Both the position numbers and the translations under genes were made by a program. A DNA stretch of 21,923 nt from Chloroflexota bacterium (GTDB lineage Bacteria; Chloroflexota; Anaerolineae; Anaerolineales; Villigracilaceae): contig JAJYOH010000030.1 of assembly GCA_021796315.1 (NCBI GenBank), positions 1-21,923 on the forward strand, written 5' to 3'. The first letter of the stretch is position 1, and each line of letters begins with the position of its first letter. Under the pieces are notes generated by a model, which saw nothing but the letters and a program-made list of their open reading frames with translations, was not told where the DNA came from and did not search any database. Shown in pieces: positions 1 through 6,721 of this stretch.

Positions 1-1449
1 GAATGCCACATCGGACGTGCGTTTGTCGGTCAACAGTTTGCCCGTAAAACGGAGGATGTACGCGAGATCGTTGCGATGACCTTCCATTTGTATGAATTCC
101 CGATCCGCGCCAGCCGCACTCGCCCCGCGCTCGAGACTTGCGAAAAGTGTCATCAGCCCGAGGCGTTTGCCAACGATAGCCTGGTAACTCTTACGCATTA
201 CGCGAGCGATACGGATAACACACTTACCAAGGTCTCGCTGATAATGAAGACGGGTGGCGGCGCCAAACGTGAAGGTCTCGGCTTGGGCATTCACTGGCAC
301 ATTGTCAATAAGATCGAATATTATGCAACGGACGATCTGAGCCAGAATATTCCGTATGTTCGCGTTTACAACGATGATGGCACGACCACTGAATATGTGG
401 ATGTTCAATCGGGGTTCGATCCCAAGAGCATGGATCAGAGCAAACTTAAACCAATGGATTGTGTGACCTGCCATAACCGCGTAACACACAATTTCCCGAC
501 TCCCACCGAATCGGTGGATAGCGCCATGGCTCGCGGTTTGATCAGCCCCGAAATTCCTGATATTCATTTGAAGGCTGTTGAACTCTTAAGCGCCAAATAC
601 GATACACGCGACCAGGCTGTCGCTGCTTTCGATGGTCTCATCAAGTATTATCAAAACTCAACCTATAAAGGCCATGATGACAAGATTGCCGCGGCGATCA
701 AGATCATCCAGGATATTTGGGATAACACGGTCTTCCTCGACCAGAAAGTGGATTGGACGACCTACCCGAATAACCTTGGTCATATCGACTCGCCCGGTTG
801 TTTCCGCTGTCACGATGGCAAGCATTTGGATTCCAACCAGCGGGCCATTCGCCTGGAATGCAATCTTTGCCATTCAGTTCCGGTCGTTACCGGACCTCAG
901 GACTTTGTCACCAAAATCGAAGTGAGCAATGGCCCCGAGCCGGATTCACATCGCAATCCGAACTGGATCAGCTTGCACAATAAATCCATTGACACCACAT
1001 GCGCGGCCTGTCACACCATGGATGATCCGGGCGGGACGAGCAATACATCCTTCTGCTCGAACAGCGCCTGTCACGGTAACGTCTTCAAGTATGCAGGGTT
1101 CGACGCACCGAAACTTCGTGAAGTTTTGCAGGCTCAGATTCCCACGCCTGCTCCCGCGCCGACACCAGCGCCGGTGGTCGGGAATCCAACCTGGGATGCA
1201 AACATCGGCCCGATCATTACAACCAAATGTGGCGTGTGTCATAATGCCACGACGCTGGCTGGCGGCCTCGATTTCACTACTTACGCCAGTTCCATGAAAG
1301 GCGGCAAGGATGGCCCGGTCATCGTGGCGGGCGACTCGACCAACAGCAAACTGATGCAGATCCAAAGCGCCAAACATTTCCTGAATCTATTGCCGCAGGA
1401 ACTGGATCTGGTCAAAGCCTGGATCGACGCGGGCGCACCAGAGAAATAA
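1..1449 (+). CDS. NapC/NirT-like multiheme cytochrome c, 5'-truncated, with fused C-terminal monoheme domain
   Basis: The reading frame is open from base 1. The first codons read E-C-H, the tail of a CxxCH heme motif cut by the window edge, so the true start lies upstream. Further CxxCH motifs start at nt 139, 460, 799, 859, 1000 and 1228. A CSNSACH (Cx4CH) at 1054-1074 is a possible unusual heme site. The stretch with GIHWH and IEYYATDD followed by IPYVRV resembles NapC/NirT-family cytochromes that pass electrons from membrane quinol to periplasmic partners; this is family knowledge. A Pro/Ala/Thr-rich linker at about nt 1138-1185 joins a C-terminal domain with CGVCH (1228-1242) and a Leu-Met-rich end ending in WIDAGAP, like small planctomycete-type cytochrome c domains. 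The gene converges on the leftward NrfD operon, so a shared function is likely but not shown. The electron acceptor cannot be told from sequence. Confidence 0.88.
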   Translation, partial: ECHIGRAFVGQQFARKTEDVREIVAMTFHLYEFPIRASRTRPALETCEKCHQPEAFANDSLVTLTHYASDTDNTLTKVSLIMKTGGGAKREGLGLGIHWHIVNKIEYYATDDLSQNIPYVRVYNDDGTTTEYVDVQSGFDPKSMDQSKLKPMDCVTCHNRVTHNFPTPTESVDSAMARGLISPEIPDIHLKAVELLSAKYDTRDQAVAAFDGLIKYYQNSTYKGHDDKIAAAIKIIQDIWDNTVFLDQKVDWTTYPNNLGHIDSPGCFRCHDGKHLDSNQRAIRLECNLCHSVPVVTGPQDFVTKIEVSNGPEPDSHRNPNWISLHNKSIDTTCAACHTMDDPGGTSNTSFCSNSACHGNVFKYAGFDAPKLREVLQAQIPTPAPAPTPAPVVGNPTWDANIGPIITTKCGVCHNATTLAGGLDFTTYASSMKGGKDGPVIVAGDSTNSKLMQIQSAKHFLNLLPQELDLVKAWIDAGAPEK

Positions 1450-1478
1450 AATCATTCCATTGCTGGATATAAAGTCAT

Positions 1479-1522
1479 AATAAGAAGAGCCGGCCTGAGA
1501 ATGAAGGTCGGCTCTTCTTATT
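1479..1522. terminator. Bidirectional rho-independent terminator
   Basis: An 18-bp stem with one G-T pair (1479-1496 with 1505-1522) and an 8-nt loop lies between two convergent genes. It is followed by a T-rich run on the + strand (ATTGTTTTGT) and by AT-rich sequence on the - strand. It probably ends both the multiheme cytochrome and the NrfD operon. Confidence 0.85.
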
Positions 1523-1533
1523 GTTTTGTGCTG

Positions 1534-2790
1534 TCAGGCCGTTATAGATTCAATTGCCGTGGCTTTGACTGTTTCGACTTCTTCTTCATAAATTCTGTGA
1601 TCCACCACGTGCAGGTAACGGACACCTAGCGAAAAGAGCGTCAACCCGTAGGCGATGATGCCAAGTCCGGCCATCCATTCCACGATGGACGGTCGGTACA
1701 TGGTGTAGCTGACGGTCAGATCACCGGGCAGGTATGAAACCATCACCAGCAAACCGGTGAGATTGGTATCCCAGCGATAGGCAACCACACCGCCGACAAT
1801 TAACGCCAGGGACAGCATTCGCAAAGTTGGGTTCATACGCGTCCTTTTGTTGATCAACAGAATCATTGGCGCCACCGCGCCCAACAGGATTTCGCCGATC
1901 CAGAAGTTGAATGAAAGTGTCCCGCTTGTGAGAAGGTTCAAGCCTTCGGTGCGCCCGGCCTGGTATGTATAGGTCATCGAGAGCGCGTCCCAGAAGCGGA
2001 AGTACAAATAAGCGGCCATCATCCAGCCGACGAAGTAGGATACACGTTCCAATAATTCTTCTTTGATCACTGCGCGTTTTGTCAGCCTTGATGACAACAT
2101 GGAAGCGAAAACTGTCAACGCCATGCCGCCTGCCACTGCCGACATAATGAATAACACGGCAATGTCAGGGCGGAACCAGAATGGATGGGCCTTCAGTACA
2201 CCATACATCGCCCCGAGCGAAGACTGATGTAACATGGAAAGGCACAGACCCAGAAGCGCCAGATAGGGAGCATAGTGATGGACACCCTCGAGCTTTTCGG
2301 CAACTTTTGGGTAACGATTGCGCAGCCACTCGAAAGATGAAAGCATGGGCAATACCTCGAGCGCCAACACGGTCAGGTAAAGCATGATGCACATCGTAAC
2401 TTCCCAAAGCAGGGAGTGCTTGTTCCAGTACACCAGCGCGTGCCAGAAGCGGTCTGGACGGCCAATGTCAATAAGCAGTGCCAGCAGGGCCATTGTATAA
2501 CCAGTGATCCCAACGAAGGTGGCTGTGCGTGCGACTGGCTGGTATTGTTTCAACCCGAACAGATACACGCCGGCACACAAGAAGAAGGCCCCGCCAGCTA
2601 TGGCAATAGCTGACAGGTCAATCGTGATCCATAAGCCCCACGGCACCAGGTCGCTCAAGTGAGTTAGGGACAGGCCTTTCCAGAAGACCAGCAAGCCGGC
2701 AACCAGACCGGCAGCCAGGAATAAACTTAGAAAGCTGAGCCACTTGCCCCAGGCTGAAGCCAGGAAGGATTTGATCCTTGTGATTTTCAT
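1534..2790 (-). CDS. NrfD/HybB-type quinone-interacting membrane subunit
   Basis: A 418-aa polytopic membrane protein with about ten hydrophobic helices. The motif DLVPWGLWITIDLSAIA near residues 47-63 and the IDIGRPDRFW loop near 107-116 are typical of the NrfD/PsrC/HybB family. These proteins exchange electrons between menaquinone in the membrane and a partner iron-sulfur subunit, without heme of their own. Ten helices and about 400 aa fit HybB better than the shorter eight-helix NrfD/PsrC type. The start follows the upstream FeS gene at once (TAA-C-ATG) and has an SD-like GGAGGG, so the two are translated together. It is the last gene of the operon. Tat-FeS protein plus HybB-like protein plus multiheme cytochrome resembles the Hyb, Hmc and Nrf modules. 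No catalytic subunit lies nearby, so the donor or acceptor is unknown. Confidence 0.88.
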   Translation of the reverse strand: MKITRIKSFLASAWGKWLSFLSLFLAAGLVAGLLVFWKGLSLTHLSDLVPWGLWITIDLSAIAIAGGAFFLCAGVYLFGLKQYQPVARTATFVGITGYTMALLALLIDIGRPDRFWHALVYWNKHSLLWEVTMCIMLYLTVLALEVLPMLSSFEWLRNRYPKVAEKLEGVHHYAPYLALLGLCLSMLHQSSLGAMYGVLKAHPFWFRPDIAVLFIMSAVAGGMALTVFASMLSSRLTKRAVIKEELLERVSYFVGWMMAAYLYFRFWDALSMTYTYQAGRTEGLNLLTSGTLSFNFWIGEILLGAVAPMILLINKRTRMNPTLRMLSLALIVGGVVAYRWDTNLTGLLVMVSYLPGDLTVSYTMYRPSIVEWMAGLGIIAYGLTLFSLGVRYLHVVDHRIYEEEVETVKATAIESITA

Positions 2791-2791
2791 G

Positions 2792-3565
2792 TTAGCCCTC
2801 CGCCGCCGCAGGCAGGTAATAAACGCGCGGTCCAGTGCCCAGGTCTTCGCGCAAGCTGAAATGCGGATTCTTGCGCAAGAGTATGCTGACAGGCGAGTTG
2901 GGATCGTTCAAATCGCCGAAGATGCGCGCGCCGGTCGGGCAGACGCCGACACAGGCGGGAGTCGCATCCGGGTCCACGCCGGGAACGAGTCCCAATGCAA
3001 GGCCGCGGTCAATACGCTGATAACAGAACGTGCACTTTTCCGGGACCCCGCGCGGGCGGCGCGAAACTTCCGGTTCTCCCCACTCCGGCACGGCCGGGTT
3101 TGGACCGTCGAACGGTTTCCAGTTGAAAGAGCGCGCACCGTACGGGCAGGCCACTTCACAATACCGGCAGCCGATGCAGCGATCATAGTTCATCATCACA
3201 ATTCCATCGGGGCGATAATAAGATGCTTCCACCGGACAAACCTCCACGCACGGGGCTTTCTTGCATTGCATACATGGGCGCGGTAAATAAGTTTTCTTAT
3301 CGCCGACCTGTCCTGCATCGAGAACTGGATTCCAGGTGATGTCCGGTGAGATGTCGTTATGAGCGCGGCAGGCCATGACACAATATCCGCAGCCTGTACA
3401 TTTATTCTGGTCGATCACCATCGCCCATTGGCGGCTTCCACTCGCTTCACTCGAAGCAGGCTCGTTTGCATTTGCATTCTTTACTACTTGCAGGCCGACC
3501 ACCGTTGCCGCGGCCATCCCCGCGACTTTGAGCAAATCCCGGCGTGAAAATTTCGCGTCAGCCAT
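2792..3565 (-). CDS. Tat-exported ferredoxin-type protein with four [4Fe-4S] clusters (HybA/NrfC/DmsB-like)
   Basis: A 257-aa protein starting at ATG 3565, chosen because AAAGGAGG lies 6 nt upstream; a longer frame to 3616 has no such site. Residues 6-16 (FSRRDLLKVAG) form a twin-arginine signal followed by a hydrophobic stretch, so the folded protein is exported. Sixteen cysteines form four cluster sites: 56/59/62/66, 98/101/106/110, 130/133/136/140 and 178/181/205/209. This is the electron-wire subunit seen beside NrfD/HybB membrane proteins. The start overlaps the end of the octaheme cytochrome gene by 8 nt (ATGGCTGA), and the stop is 1 nt from the NrfD start, so all three are translationally coupled. 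It probably carries electrons between the NrfD-like quinone site and the cytochrome. Confidence 0.9.
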   Translation of the reverse strand: MADAKFSRRDLLKVAGMAAATVVGLQVVKNANANEPASSEASGSRQWAMVIDQNKCTGCGYCVMACRAHNDISPDITWNPVLDAGQVGDKKTYLPRPCMQCKKAPCVEVCPVEASYYRPDGIVMMNYDRCIGCRYCEVACPYGARSFNWKPFDGPNPAVPEWGEPEVSRRPRGVPEKCTFCYQRIDRGLALGLVPGVDPDATPACVGVCPTGARIFGDLNDPNSPVSILLRKNPHFSLREDLGTGPRVYYLPAAAEG

Positions 3566-4559
3566 TCCTGCCTCCTTTGGCAAGGCGGCGATACATGCGT
3601 TCCAACCACGGGGCAAGTATCATGCCTCCAGCTAGGCCGATCAGACCGGCCATGCTGGCGAAGCCAAGCGGGCTGACCGGTGCGGGTTGATTGGTAACGG
3701 GCGGCACGGGAGTTACAACTGCGGTGGGTATCGGTGTGGGTGTTCCGCCAATCTCTTCAACTTTGATCGCTGAAGCGGCGACAGCCTGGCCCGGAGCGTG
3801 CATCTGATTTGCATGGCATTTGTTGCAGGTATCCAGTGATGGCAGGAAGCTGTGATCGGGGGCCTTGTGGGCGGTAACGAAGTCGGTATTAGTTGTGTTT
3901 ATGTTGTTCACGTTGAAACCCAGATGACAGTTAACGCATGTCACGCCAGCCGCGGCATGTTTGGAAGTCGGGAAGTTCGTCATCGCATCCTTGTGGCAGT
4001 TCTCGCACAAAGCGGATGCGTCGCCATTTGTGGCGGTGACTCCCGCTACGGTTTTCATCCCGGCGGTGTGCGCATCGTGACACACTGTGCAGGTCATGCT
4101 GCGCTGATAATGTGCGCTCATTTTCCAGTTGTCGGTTGCGAAGCGGGGATCGCTGTGGCATTTTCCGCATAGTTCCGGAGCGGTATCCATCGGCATGTTA
4201 TCCACCGGATGATTGGGTGGAATCGGGGTGTGACATGCAATGCAGGTAACGCCCTCTGCATCCGATTTACCCGTTGCTGGGTCGTATCCCGTTGTGTGGC
4301 AGACCAAACACGCGCCCGGTTTGCCCTGGGCATTCCAGGCCGCAGTGAAAATGGGATCGTTCAATGCCTGACCGTGAGGGCCGCTCTGCCAGGTATCATA
4401 AATATCCTGATGACAGGCAACACAGTTGTTTGCATTTACGTTATTGACAGGCGGCGCAGTCGGAGTACCGTCCTGGGCGTGGGCAAAGACCAGTGTTATG
4501 CCTGCGGCCAGCAGGGCAAACATCATCGCGATCAAAAAGCGTTCAAAGCGGGAAAACAT
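3558..4559 (-). CDS. Octaheme cytochrome c, membrane anchored
   Basis: A 333-aa protein with eight CxxCH motifs at residues 46, 84, 106, 131, 157, 185, 208 and 245 and extra histidines that could be distal ligands. An N-terminal signal sequence ends near AHA-Q (residue 28). A Pro/Thr/Val-rich linker (about 270-297) leads to one C-terminal helix and a basic tail (APWLERMYRRLAKGG), so the heme domain sits outside, tethered to the membrane. The opening pattern CVACHQDIYDTW followed by SGPHG resembles cytochrome c554-type multiheme proteins. An ATG at 4565 is also possible, but AAGGAG stands 7 nt before ATG 4559 and only 1 nt before 4565. The gene lies between the two-CW gene and the FeS gene. 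It may be the electron partner of the FeS/NrfD pair; an enzymatic role cannot be excluded. Confidence 0.88.
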   Translation of the reverse strand: MFSRFERFLIAMMFALLAAGITLVFAHAQDGTPTAPPVNNVNANNCVACHQDIYDTWQSGPHGQALNDPIFTAAWNAQGKPGACLVCHTTGYDPATGKSDAEGVTCIACHTPIPPNHPVDNMPMDTAPELCGKCHSDPRFATDNWKMSAHYQRSMTCTVCHDAHTAGMKTVAGVTATNGDASALCENCHKDAMTNFPTSKHAAAGVTCVNCHLGFNVNNINTTNTDFVTAHKAPDHSFLPSLDTCNKCHANQMHAPGQAVAASAIKVEEIGGTPTPIPTAVVTPVPPVTNQPAPVSPLGFASMAGLIGLAGGMILAPWLERMYRRLAKGGRNG

Positions 4560-4582
4560 AATCATTCTCCTTATTAAGGTTT

Positions 4583-4909
4583 TTATGCATGAACAGGGGC
4601 GGGCGCTTTATGGAAGACTTCGCAATCGAGACATTCCTCGCGCAGATAGCCATTCGGCAGGCGTTTTACCTGCCAGCATGGTATGTTGGAATGTGCCGCC
4701 TCGCATTTTTCGCGTTCTTCCAGTGTGCAGTTTTTTATTTCCCAACATTTCGGCGCTTCCACATCCAATGGAGCGTTTTCCCCCTCGGCTTGCCAGCGGG
4801 CATCCAACTTGCGCAGAAAGGCCACAGCCAATACGGTGATGATGATCGGGATCGCAAAACGCAGGACCAGGCCGATCACAACAGCCAGCAGGGAATTAAT
4901 ATCGTTCAC
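4583..4909 (-). CDS. Small membrane protein with six-cysteine two-CW domain
   Basis: A 108-aa protein with a GTG start at 4909, preceded by GAGGTGAGAG. Residues 7-32 form one membrane helix containing an Arg and an Ile-Pro (LVLRFAIP). The soluble tail carries six cysteines: C55-W, C61, C69, C78-W, C93 and C96. The repeated Cys-Trp resembles the two-CW domain found in small bacterial proteins and in some sensor proteins. The function of that domain is not established; the spacing suggests a metal or Fe-S site. It sits between the 40-aa peptide and the octaheme cytochrome, 17 nt from the latter, so it probably belongs to the respiratory complex or helps assemble it. The stop of the upstream gene lies in its ribosome site, indicating coupling. 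Confidence 0.75.
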   Translation of the reverse strand: MNDINSLLAVVIGLVLRFAIPIIITVLAVAFLRKLDARWQAEGENAPLDVEAPKCWEIKNCTLEEREKCEAAHSNIPCWQVKRLPNGYLREECLDCEVFHKAPAPVHA

Positions 4910-4917
4910 CTCTCACC

Positions 4918-5040
4918 TCACATTCGGTGATAACGAGCGCGTTCGCGGCGATTCAACCATTCACCGACGATCAGAAGCATGCCAAACGGAATGACCAGTC
5001 GGAGCAGAACCAGGGTCAACATTACTTCTTGAGCGTTCAT
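4918..5040 (-). CDS. 40-aa single-helix membrane peptide, first gene of the respiratory operon
   Basis: A short frame that is easily missed. ATG at 5040 is preceded by AAAAGGAGGATGAG, the best ribosome site in the operon, with GGAGG 6 nt from the start. The peptide begins MNAQEVMLTL, has one hydrophobic helix (about residues 7-26) containing LLRLVIP, and ends in a basic tail (NRRERARYHR). The stop lies 8 nt before the GTG of the next gene. Its helix resembles that of the two-CW protein: Arg 14, Ile 17 and Pro 18 match Arg 17, Ile 20 and Pro 21 there. Small single-helix subunits are common in respiratory complexes, so a structural role is my inference. I do not recognise a named family. Confidence 0.7.
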   Translation of the reverse strand: MNAQEVMLTLVLLRLVIPFGMLLIVGEWLNRRERARYHRM

Positions 5041-5069
5041 CTCATCCTCCTTTTCTTAGGATTGAACTC

Positions 5070-5099
5070 AGTGTACGCTTTGGCAGCATGGGAAGTAAA
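5070..5099 (-). promoter_or_regulatory. Possible promoter of the respiratory operon
   Basis: On the - strand TTTACT (5094-5099) and TACACT (5070-5075) are separated by 18 bp. Transcription would start near 5063, leaving a leader of about 22 nt with the strong AAAAGGAGG site. Both boxes match the consensus only partly. Confidence 0.35.
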
Positions 5100-5170
5100 T
5101 TCGGATACACCCCCAACTTTCGAAACTCGTTCTGCGGTCTTTCCGGACTTTTGACCTGCTGTTTTGCCCC

Positions 5171-5322
5171 ATGCCTTTTCCACGCGGATGGGGTGTTCGC
5201 CCCATACAACAAAACATCCCGCCGAATAATAACCAACCTCATTACTTCTTGACCTGCTCCCAATCCAGATTCTTAACGCAAAGTCGCTGGGAATACCGGG
5301 TTTCGATGCCTTTTCCACGCGG
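5171..5322. repeat. 17-bp direct repeat pair
   Basis: ATGCCTTTTCCACGCGG occurs exactly at 5171-5187 and again at 5306-5322. Each copy is preceded by a related TTGACCTGCT (5151-5160 and 5249-5258). The first copy runs into a small hairpin, ATGGGG-6 nt-CCCCAT, at 5188-5205. Confidence 0.7.
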
Positions 5323-5339
5323 CTCTGCGTCTTTGCGTT
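5275..5339. repeat. Inverted repeat AACGCAAAG-type
   Basis: AACGCAAAGTCGC (5275-5287) faces GCGTCTTTGCGTT (5327-5339), 12 of 13 positions complementary. I recognise this from general experience as a junk-like dispersed motif in many bacterial intergenic regions. Confidence 0.55.
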
Positions 5340-5466
5340 GAAACCGGCGGAAAATCAGAAAAGTGGCAACTTGCGTTAAACCGTTCGCCAGATCGGTTTC
5401 ATCGGTGGGTTTGTGGCTTCTGACCGGATTTGAAGGCGGCTTGATATGTCTCGCCGGGACACATCT

Positions 5467-5485
5467 CATTTCTTAGTAAGAAATG
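5467..5485. repeat. Perfect 9+1+9 palindrome
   Basis: CATTTCTTA-G-TAAGAAATG is perfectly self-complementary around one central base. It stands just before the tandem GAGTC array and has operator-like size. No regulator can be assigned to it. Confidence 0.55.
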
Positions 5486-5491
5486 CTGAAC

Positions 5492-5571
5492 GACTCACTT
5501 GAGTCGCCAAATTAACTTTACTGAGTCGCTAAATTAACTTTAGTGAGTCACATAAACGACTCAAGTGAGTC
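5492..5571. repeat. 22-bp tandem array of GAGTC-headed units
   Basis: GAGTC recurs at 5501, 5523, 5545 and 5567, exactly 22 bp apart. Units 1 and 2 differ at 2 of 22 positions, sharing AAATTAACTTTA. Unit 3 is diverged, and a fourth head begins at 5567. GACTC on the opposite strand occurs at 5492 and 5558. The motif ACGACTCACTTGAGTC at the left edge is mirrored by ACGACTCAAGTGAGTC at the right. It could be a decayed minisatellite or stacked binding sites two helical turns apart. Confidence 0.65.
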
Positions 5572-5679
5572 ATACAAGCAGAACAGGCGGAGCGGCTGCG
5601 GTCTTAGGCGGTTGCTTCCTCGGCTGCCGGGTCTTCGGGGTTGTTTTCCTTGGGGGTGTATGCAAAATACTTTTTCTTC

Positions 5680-5801
5680 GTCATTGCGAGGGTATAAGCC
5701 CGAAGCAATCTCCGTTTTTGCTGAGAAACGGCTACTTTGGGGATTGCTTTGCTCCTAACAGGGCTCGTACGTGTGCCTGCGGCTCAGTGCAGGCAATGAC
5801 G
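5680..5801. repeat. Dispersed palindromic repeat, copy A
   Basis: The element begins CGTCATTGCGAG and ends GGCAATGACG, with inner arms GAAGCAATCTCC (5702-5713) and GGATTGCTTTGC (5740-5751). It has the same layout as the copies at 14971 and 20121. Open frames through it are repeat-derived and should not be called genes. Confidence 0.75.
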
Positions 5802-5922
5802 GCGATTGATGAATTTGCATACAGACCCTGGTTGCGGATTGTTCAACGCCGCTATCGTTCCGTGGTTGAAGCAGACGACCAGATCGATTTCGCCGCCGAC
5901 TTATCCCGTTCCAACCTTTATC

Positions 5923-5978
5923 CTCGTTCCAATGCTCCGCGTTGGAACGAGAAGGTTACAACGTGGAACGTTGTAACC
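5923..5978. repeat. Two adjacent tight hairpins upstream of the HAD gene
   Basis: The first has a perfect 10-bp stem, CTCGTTCCAA (5923-5932) with TTGGAACGAG (5942-5951). The second has a perfect 11-bp stem, GGTTACAACGT (5954-5964) with ACGTTGTAACC (5968-5978), around a 3-nt loop. They end 17 bp before the -10 box of the next gene and may be dispersed repeats or regulatory structures. Confidence 0.7.
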
Positions 5979-5995
5979 AGTGAAATCAGTTCGGT

Positions 5996-6001
5996 TATAA
6001 T
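5996..6001 (+). promoter_or_regulatory. -10 box (TATAAT) for a probably leaderless HAD gene
   Basis: A perfect TATAAT ends 9 nt before the ATG at 6011, so transcription would start at or just before the start codon. There is no SD sequence. The best -35 candidate, TTGTAA at 5971, is 19 bp away and lies inside the second hairpin. Confidence 0.55.
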
Positions 6002-6010
6002 TTCGCCGCC

Positions 6011-6673
6011 ATGCTTCAATCCCTCATCTTTGATTTCGACGGTCTCATCCTCGATACTGAAACGCCGGAGTTCCACGTCTGGCAATCCATCTACCGCGCC
6101 TACGGACAGGAGCTTCCCATCCAGCAATGGGGGCAGATCATCGGCGGATACGGCGCCTCCAATTTCGATGCCGCCCAACATTTGTGCGATCTCACCCGTG
6201 ATTCACTGGACGCCAATGCTTTGCGCGCCCAACACCATCGCCAGAGCAGCGAACTGATCGAAGAACAACCTGTTTTGCCCGGTGTGCTGGATTTATTGGA
6301 TGAAGCTGAACGTTTGAATATCAAACTGGCGGTCGCATCCAGTTCGCCTCATCGATGGGTGGACACGCATCTTTCCCGGCTGGGGCTGGCCCGCCGTTTC
6401 GACAAAGTCATCTGCGCTGACGATGTTCCGCCTGGCCGAACAAAACCGAACCCCGATCTATTTTTATTGGCGCTGAATCAACTCCGGGTCCCGAAAGAAG
6501 CGGCGGTGGTCTTTGAAGATTCGCCCAACGGCATCCGCGCCGCAAAGTCCGCCGGCATCTTTTCCGTCGCCGTGCCCAATCCAACAACATCCATGCTGAC
6601 GTTCGAAGGTGAAAGCCTGCGCTTGAGTTCGTTGGCCGATTTCGATCTGTTGGATTTGATGGCGCGTTTCTAA
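6011..6673 (+). CDS. HAD-superfamily hydrolase, beta-phosphoglucomutase-like
   Basis: A 220-aa cytosolic protein of class IA HAD type. Motif I is FDFDGLILDTE with the Asp nucleophile at residue 8 and the acid/base Asp at 10. Motif II is the SSS of AVASSSPHRW, motif III the Lys in GRTKPNPDLF, and motif IV the acidic EDSPNG. The helical cap after motif I is the usual size. Relatives act on phosphosugars such as beta-glucose-1-phosphate or on phosphoglycolate; the substrate here cannot be predicted. The start lies 9 nt after TATAAT without an SD sequence, suggesting a leaderless mRNA. The desaturase gene follows after 48 nt on the same strand; the two may be co-transcribed but have no evident shared pathway. 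Confidence 0.88.
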   Translation: MLQSLIFDFDGLILDTETPEFHVWQSIYRAYGQELPIQQWGQIIGGYGASNFDAAQHLCDLTRDSLDANALRAQHHRQSSELIEEQPVLPGVLDLLDEAERLNIKLAVASSSPHRWVDTHLSRLGLARRFDKVICADDVPPGRTKPNPDLFLLALNQLRVPKEAAVVFEDSPNGIRAAKSAGIFSVAVPNPTTSMLTFEGESLRLSSLADFDLLDLMARF

Positions 6674-6721
6674 TCTGCCGCCCGCCCTTTTGCATTACAA
6701 TCCAATCAGATCGGAGAAACT

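Larger units (their letters stand above)
5041..6010. other. 970-bp repeat-rich intergenic region without a convincing gene
   Basis: This stretch lies between the start of the leftward respiratory operon and the rightward HAD gene. Open frames exist on both strands, but their translations follow repeats and have low-quality composition, and none has a ribosome site. It contains a 17-bp direct repeat, a 13-bp inverted repeat, a short palindrome, a 22-bp tandem array, a dispersed palindromic element and two hairpins, each listed separately. Bases 5580-5670 and 5340-5460 show nothing I can name. Confidence 0.7.

Noticed and set aside
3566..3616. Longer start of the FeS protein
   Set aside because: It would place 17 residues before the Tat signal; the AAAGGAGG site fits ATG 3565.
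5037..5469. Two or three overlapping - frames of 73-93 codons upstream of the 40-aa gene
   Set aside because: They consist of repeats and AACGCAAAG-type sequence, cross the likely promoter and lack family resemblance.
5492..5571. CRISPR array
   Set aside because: Units are directly contiguous at 22 bp with no unique spacers, only about three units, and no cas gene is near.
5680..5801. Insertion sequence
   Set aside because: Inverted ends exist but no transposase frame lies inside; at most a non-autonomous element.
5565..6257. Long + frame of 230 codons across the intergenic region
   Set aside because: Its middle is the translated dispersed repeat, it runs over the HAD start in another frame, and it has no ribosome site.
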